Assembly (NCBI GenBank): GCA_914767715.1
Contig: OU612067.1
Coordinates: forward strand, 7,566,001 to 7,630,000
DNA from: Membranipora membranacea
Taxonomy: Eukaryota > Bryozoa > Gymnolaemata > Cheilostomatida > Membraniporidae
Reading direction: 5' to 3'
DNA length: 64,000 nucleotides
How positions within the stretch are numbered: the stretch's first letter is position 1; the number at the start of each line of letters is the position of its first letter. Of the stretch, positions 59,283 to 64,000 are shown in pieces. The notes under the pieces were generated by a model. It saw only the letters and a list, made by a program, of their open reading frames with translations, ran no database searches and was not told the DNA's origin. The translations under genes and the position numbers were made by a program.

Positions 59283-60752
59283 CCCAGACTTGGGCCTGTT
59301 GTAGAACTTTGTGAGTGTTAGAAATACAGGTGACCCCTGTATTCTGAGAGTCCATCTCAAAGTATTCCTCCTCCTGCCTAAATTTGTTGTGCTTAAATAT
59401 TCAAATATATCTGCGTGTCCAAGGATTTCAGTGAATCTGCCTTATTTTCTTATAGATTTGAGTTCATTCTTTCAATGAGAAATGGTCAATATTATTACTT
59501 CTAGATATACTAAACTGTCCATATATTTCATATATTAGCTAATTGACATGAATGATCTTCACTATACACCTCCCAGTATATATGTTTACCTCGATGTGCC
59601 ACTACAGTGATATCATGATCTGATAGACTATTAGTTCTTTGTCGTTTTCTCGGGATCATTGTCGTTGGGTGTCCTCGCGGCAAGCAGCTGGACGAACGAA
59701 ATCGCTCTTGACTTTTCTCAAAAACCAAAGATATTTAATGAAATATTCATTAGATGAATAAGACAAAGAGGAAGGAAGGTTATGCCTTTTATGCAGTAGC
59801 ATCTGGGAGAACAACTGGTATATATTGAGACTGTCTGCAGTGTAATGATGCTGTAAGCAAGGTTTGCGAGCTTCTTTCAAGGGATCCGATCTCTGGAAGA
59901 CACTGAAAGATATCTCAGTAAAGCAGGCAACCAATGCAATCGAGTTGACTTCGACCAGTCACATGTCAATGCAGTCTCAGCAGATAATGAGAGCAGTGAG
60001 TCTAGAAGCCGATCTCCTTAAAAGCCGCACATCGAGAAGTCAATGTTAGACATTCATGCTAAAAATCAAACACAATTTACATCAATGACAATGCCAACTG
60101 CTGAATGTCCTGATTGTCAAGCTCTATCTCTTCAAGTTAAGAGTCTCATAAACGAAATGTTGTACTTTAAAAGTAAAATTGATGATTTAGACGGTTGAAA
60201 ACATATTATTAACAACTTATACATAGAAACAATAAACTTACTCTGGTGCAGTGAGAAGAACCATCCAACCGACACAACCTGGTAGAAATCAAAATATCTA
60301 TTATTGCAGGTGAGCTTTGTCTTTATAAAACCCTCATTGTTTATAATCAGTAACTGGTTCATGAAGTCTGAAGCCGAATTTAGAAAAGAAAATCGCAATT
60401 GCTTTTGTAATAATGCCATTGCCAAATCAAGGATTTCGATTTCTTGAAATACTTGGCCAAATCTCAATAATAATCATAAAAAAAAACAGAGGACAACTAC
60501 TCAATGAATGTGTGGAATAAACTAGTCCAGCATTGGAAGTATGTCACACAATGCCTCACTTGGAGTTTAGCGCGACGTCATCGCGTCACTAGTTATACTA
60601 AACTTTCCTCTGCAAGTAGAAGCAACCATATTGTAGCTCCCTGTCTTTGTCAGTGAACATTGCATCAGCCGACTGTAGATATACACTTTATTGCGATAAT
60701 TATTTATTATTTAATTGATCTATTAATCTGCTTTCTCCTGGCAAACTCAACA
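59283..60752 (+). other. Spacer and promoter module upstream of copy D
   Basis: Duplicate of 44018-45445. In this copy the small coding relic is more open: from about 60021 a frame runs HIEKSMLDIHAKNQ, then TAECPDCQALSLQ and a heptad-like LINEMLYFKSKIDDLDG to a stop near 60198 (CxxC followed by a possible coiled coil). An upstream open frame at 59864-60049 (starting MRASFKGSDLWKTLKD) belongs to the same relic in another frame. The promoter-like module with GACGTCATCGCGTCAC is at about 60570-60590. Confidence 0.4.
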
Positions 60753-63700
60753 ATGATTTCGGTAAGTTCCATCCCTCTCCTTCTAACATTTCATCCATCT
60801 AGAAAATCGGCTTTTAATCTATTCTCTCCTATCTGCTTTCTTTGTTGTGTATAGGCTTCAGTGAGTTTCTAGCTAGAGGGGTCGAATTCAGCACATGTAC
60901 ATGGTATACCGTGGACGTGGAACGGAAATGTTGGAGTTGAAAGTTGTAAATGAATGATACTAAATGATGGTCAATAAGATACTAAGTTTCTGGAGCATAA
61001 ATCGACCCTTGCCCTAGTTGGTATCATAACCATACCCCTCACCAATATAGTAATTCAATGTCTCTCAAATATTCTGTGCATTGTTTTCTTTCCTTTTTAC
61101 TGTAGAAAATAGATATAGTTTTGGTAGTCCTCATTATCTCAGCTTGAAATTTAGAAACGATACTAATACTTTATTATTATCCAGTAAATTTCTTACATTG
61201 TAGCCAGCGGGCAGTAGCGATGACACTCCCATAGTCCAGCCAGCGGGCAGCAGCGATGACACTCCCATAGTCCAGCCAGCGGGCAATAGCGATGACACTC
61301 CCATAGTCCAGCCAGCGGGCAGCAGCAATAACACTCCCACGCTTCAACCTGCAAGCTCCTTCATGAATCACTATTTTGATTACGCCAATGAGGAGCTGGA
61401 CAATTATATGGAGGAAGATTTACATTCTAAGAATCTCTTTGCTCTTCACAACACTACCTGAGTTCCTGAGCTTTCAGTGGCAAAATAAGTTATTCAGAGA
61501 AATTGTTATTTGTATGTTCCCCTTTGCAAAGAACGACCTGGGTCGATTTGCTCTGCAACATGTGGGACACAAAATGTGCAAAGAACTTCATTCTAGCATT
61601 CGAAATTATTTTGTAGCAATTTATTTATTGTCTTATATTGGTATGATTGTTGACTTTGACGGATGATCTTTTATTCCAGGGTGCAAGAAGTGATATGGGC
61701 CTGTTATGGTTTGACGCAATCTCTATGGTTTTCGATCCATCTAATTATGTCTCTCCACCCGTTCGGTCTCAACCTGGTTCACCGAATGATCCATCATCAG
61801 TACTTCCCGGCGCTGCCGAGCAAACGGAACATCCCAGCACTGATACATCATCACCTGACACTCACTCACACGCAGAACAGTCTGACACTCACTCTTCAAC
61901 AGAGCCAACTGGTACTACGTCACCATCTACAGTACCCTGTGCTAATATTGCAGCAGAGCATTCAGACTCTGATGAATCACCGGTTCTGCACCAAACTCCC
62001 TCTCCAAATGAACTATCGGGTACTACTCCTCCATCTAAAGTATCTCGTCCACCAGTTCTGACCATCAGTCCCTTTGAAAAGGAACTATTTGGTACTACCT
62101 CATCCACAAAAATACTCGGCACTGATGTCATGAAAGAAAACTCAGACTCTGATGCACTACCTGTTCTCTCTCAAACTCTCAAACTCTCTCTCCCTTCTCA
62201 AACGGAGCTTTTCCGTACTGCTTACTCCACAAATATACCGAACACGGGTGACATATCAAATATTATAACCACAGGTGCATCAACCTTTCTGCCTGATCTT
62301 CCATCTCAAACAGAACTATTTGGCTCTAGTTCACCAGTAAAAATTCCCCTCACGGATGTACAAGCCAAATACTCAGGCAGTGATGCAGCACCAGTCGTAC
62401 AGCACTTTCCCTCTCCAGCGGCACTATCTGGTACGACCTCATCATCTAAAGTACCCCTCGCTGATGTGATGGCAGCAAGTCCAATCTCTGATACAGCACA
62501 ACTACCACAGCACAATGCTGCAGCAGCAGATCAGCAAGGCAGTGTGCTGTCATCTGAACAACCTGGTACGTCTACCATTGCGTCATCTTCACAGTCCAGA
62601 TCTCCAGCCATTCCACCAATACCAGTGACAAAAGGTCACACAGATTCAGAGAGCCAAGCCATTGAGATCATAGTGGTTGATGGAGTGACACAGACTCATG
62701 ATTTGTGCTGCTCGGTGTGCGGAAGCGAGAAAATTATCGTAAAACCAGAAAGACCTAGGCAGAACACTACGAGTACAGTTTCAAGTGTATGTTAACTTTA
62801 TGTACATCCCATCATTCTATTGACTGGTTTCATTAAGGTTCTCAGGCTCTTGCCAGGGTAAACTCCCTTCCAATTATATCCAATACACACCTGATCTTTA
62901 TACCTCTGTTGACTCTTGATTTTGGTGAACTTGTACAAACATGTGACATCACTGTTCATGCAACGCATTAAGCTGTGTTGAATTAAAGCTCTTGAGATGT
63001 TTTATACTCAGGTCCCCATCAGCAGGATAAGTTGTCACAAAATCCCTAATCCTAATTTTTTGATTGATCCTAGGGTTGTCCTCTGACACTAAAAGGTAGT
63101 GCAACTCCAATTTCTTAGGGGCTATAGTTATTGAGTTATTACCATTTTATTTTATTTCCAGGATGTACTCAAGTCAGAGAAGACCGATAATGTTGTGTCT
63201 GCCACACCATCAGTATCAGGTACTGATAAAGTTGATGATGCAGGTGAGACAAGAGATCTCAAGTCTGATACAATTACCACCGTACAGAATAATATCCCTC
63301 CTACCTACACAGTCTCATCTCCGGTGAGTTATGTGATGATTGTCTGTGTCTCATCTGAGTATAACTAGAAGTGTTTAATAAGCAGTTAATATGATAACAC
63401 AGGACTTATTGAGGGAAGAGCGATTTTACTACATAGGTTGAGCTTATCAAGTCAATCTAGTATCGAGTTCAGCTAATATGTTATACCAGTTTTATCTGTT
63501 CAATGCTCAATGGATTACATGTGGTATTCTCAGTCTGTGGCAGTCCATCCTGACAAACCATCACCTCATATTTTCCTCTCTGTATCAGGTTTTGTTGATT
63601 AGTTGATCAATTTTAGTGTATGTCTCAGACGGGATTATAATTTGGAATATAATCAACTGTAGGTTGTTTTCCTATTATCAATATATCCCAGAAACAAACT

Positions 63701-64000
63701 CATATTCTCTGATTACCATCACTCTATCATCTAATGTCCCTCTTGATGTTACTTATGACCCAAATGATCTTTACAGGTTTACACCGGTAATGAGGAGACG
63801 AGACAGTTCGGATCAGAGGCCCTATATCCCCCTGATAATGCAAACAAGAGATCAGCACCCAGCTCACCAGATCTTCAAAGTGATGAGGTGAGTGGTATAG
63901 GACAAATGATCTGATTATATCTGCGCTACCTCTTTCTCTCAATCTTCATGGTCTCCACATCACTGTTATTATAAACAGTAACTATTTTTATTGCAGCTAT
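60753..64000 (+). CDS. Tandem-family copy D, cut by the window end
   Basis: Recent duplicate of copy B. Exons 60753-60761, 61204-61413, 61478-61612, 61680-62786, 63162-63323, 63777-63887 and the start of the next at 63997. Exon 2 has four 12-residue repeats against three in B. Exon 4 is 369 codons against 364, with a short TLKLSLP insertion near 62170. The donor after exon 2 is GA at 61414-61415 where B has GTAGAT and C has GTAAAT, so exon 2 would read on and stop after about 14 codons unless a different exon joins. Exon 3 differs from B by six amino-acid changes and one silent change. The gene may be functional with exon 2 skipped (phase 0 on both sides) or may be an early pseudogene. Confidence 0.6.

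Noticed and set aside
1-64000. tRNA, rRNA, CRISPR or bacterial-type operons
   Set aside because: None seen; repeats are microsatellite, minisatellite, foldback or transposon-derived, and all genes are spliced.

Overview
This is eukaryotic, metazoan DNA: spliced genes with GT/AG introns, roughly 60 percent A+T, microsatellites, MITE-like elements and an LTR retrotransposon. The gene content (a MAP1/futsch family protein, a FAM124-like protein, decayed Mutator-like transposase sequence) and the compact introns suggest an invertebrate animal. I cannot fix the phylum.

Left half (1-31 kb, minus strand). Positions 401-24803 hold a complete MAP1-family gene. I resolved it into 27 exons whose phases join without a break into 2001 codons. 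It has the conserved MAP1 N-terminus (including the metallo-beta-lactamase-like segment), a long acidic and proline-rich centre with a 30-nt coding repeat, a Lys/Ala/Pro-rich segment and the MAP1 light-chain C-terminus. The centre carries a PAM2-like PABP-binding motif, a thrice-repeated MTxSF motif and dispersed DLL motifs. Upstream on the same strand lies a seven-exon gene at 25838-30474 (413 aa, FAM124-like by resemblance) and possibly a two-exon small gene at 30520-30904. Introns hold a piggyBac-like MITE (two copies), a Harbinger-like MITE, a foldback element and a long GTAT microsatellite.

Right half (32.4-64 kb, plus strand). A tandem array of a gene family I do not recognise. The full gene (B, 45446-51251) has ten exons, and every exon junction is phase 0. 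Its product looks nuclear: a phosphorylation-dependent sumoylation motif, a KKRR-type basic patch and an acidic C-terminus. Copy A (32887-36048) lacks its first four exons and has a frameshift. Copy C (53102-56983) has lost three exons, most of exon 4 and its acidic C-terminus. Copy D (60753 to the window end) is a recent duplicate of B, about 15.3 kb downstream, and has lost the splice donor of exon 2. Two partial last exons (43.4-44.0 and 58.7-59.3 kb) are relics. Sequence between copies includes decayed Mutator-like transposase-domain relics. A young non-autonomous LTR retrotransposon (37602-43085, two differences between the 644-bp LTRs, one gag-like ORF) is inserted at one repeat junction; the paralogous empty site is visible near 58333.

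The two halves have no evident functional link. The tandem, rapidly changing, modular family is the best candidate for an undescribed system.
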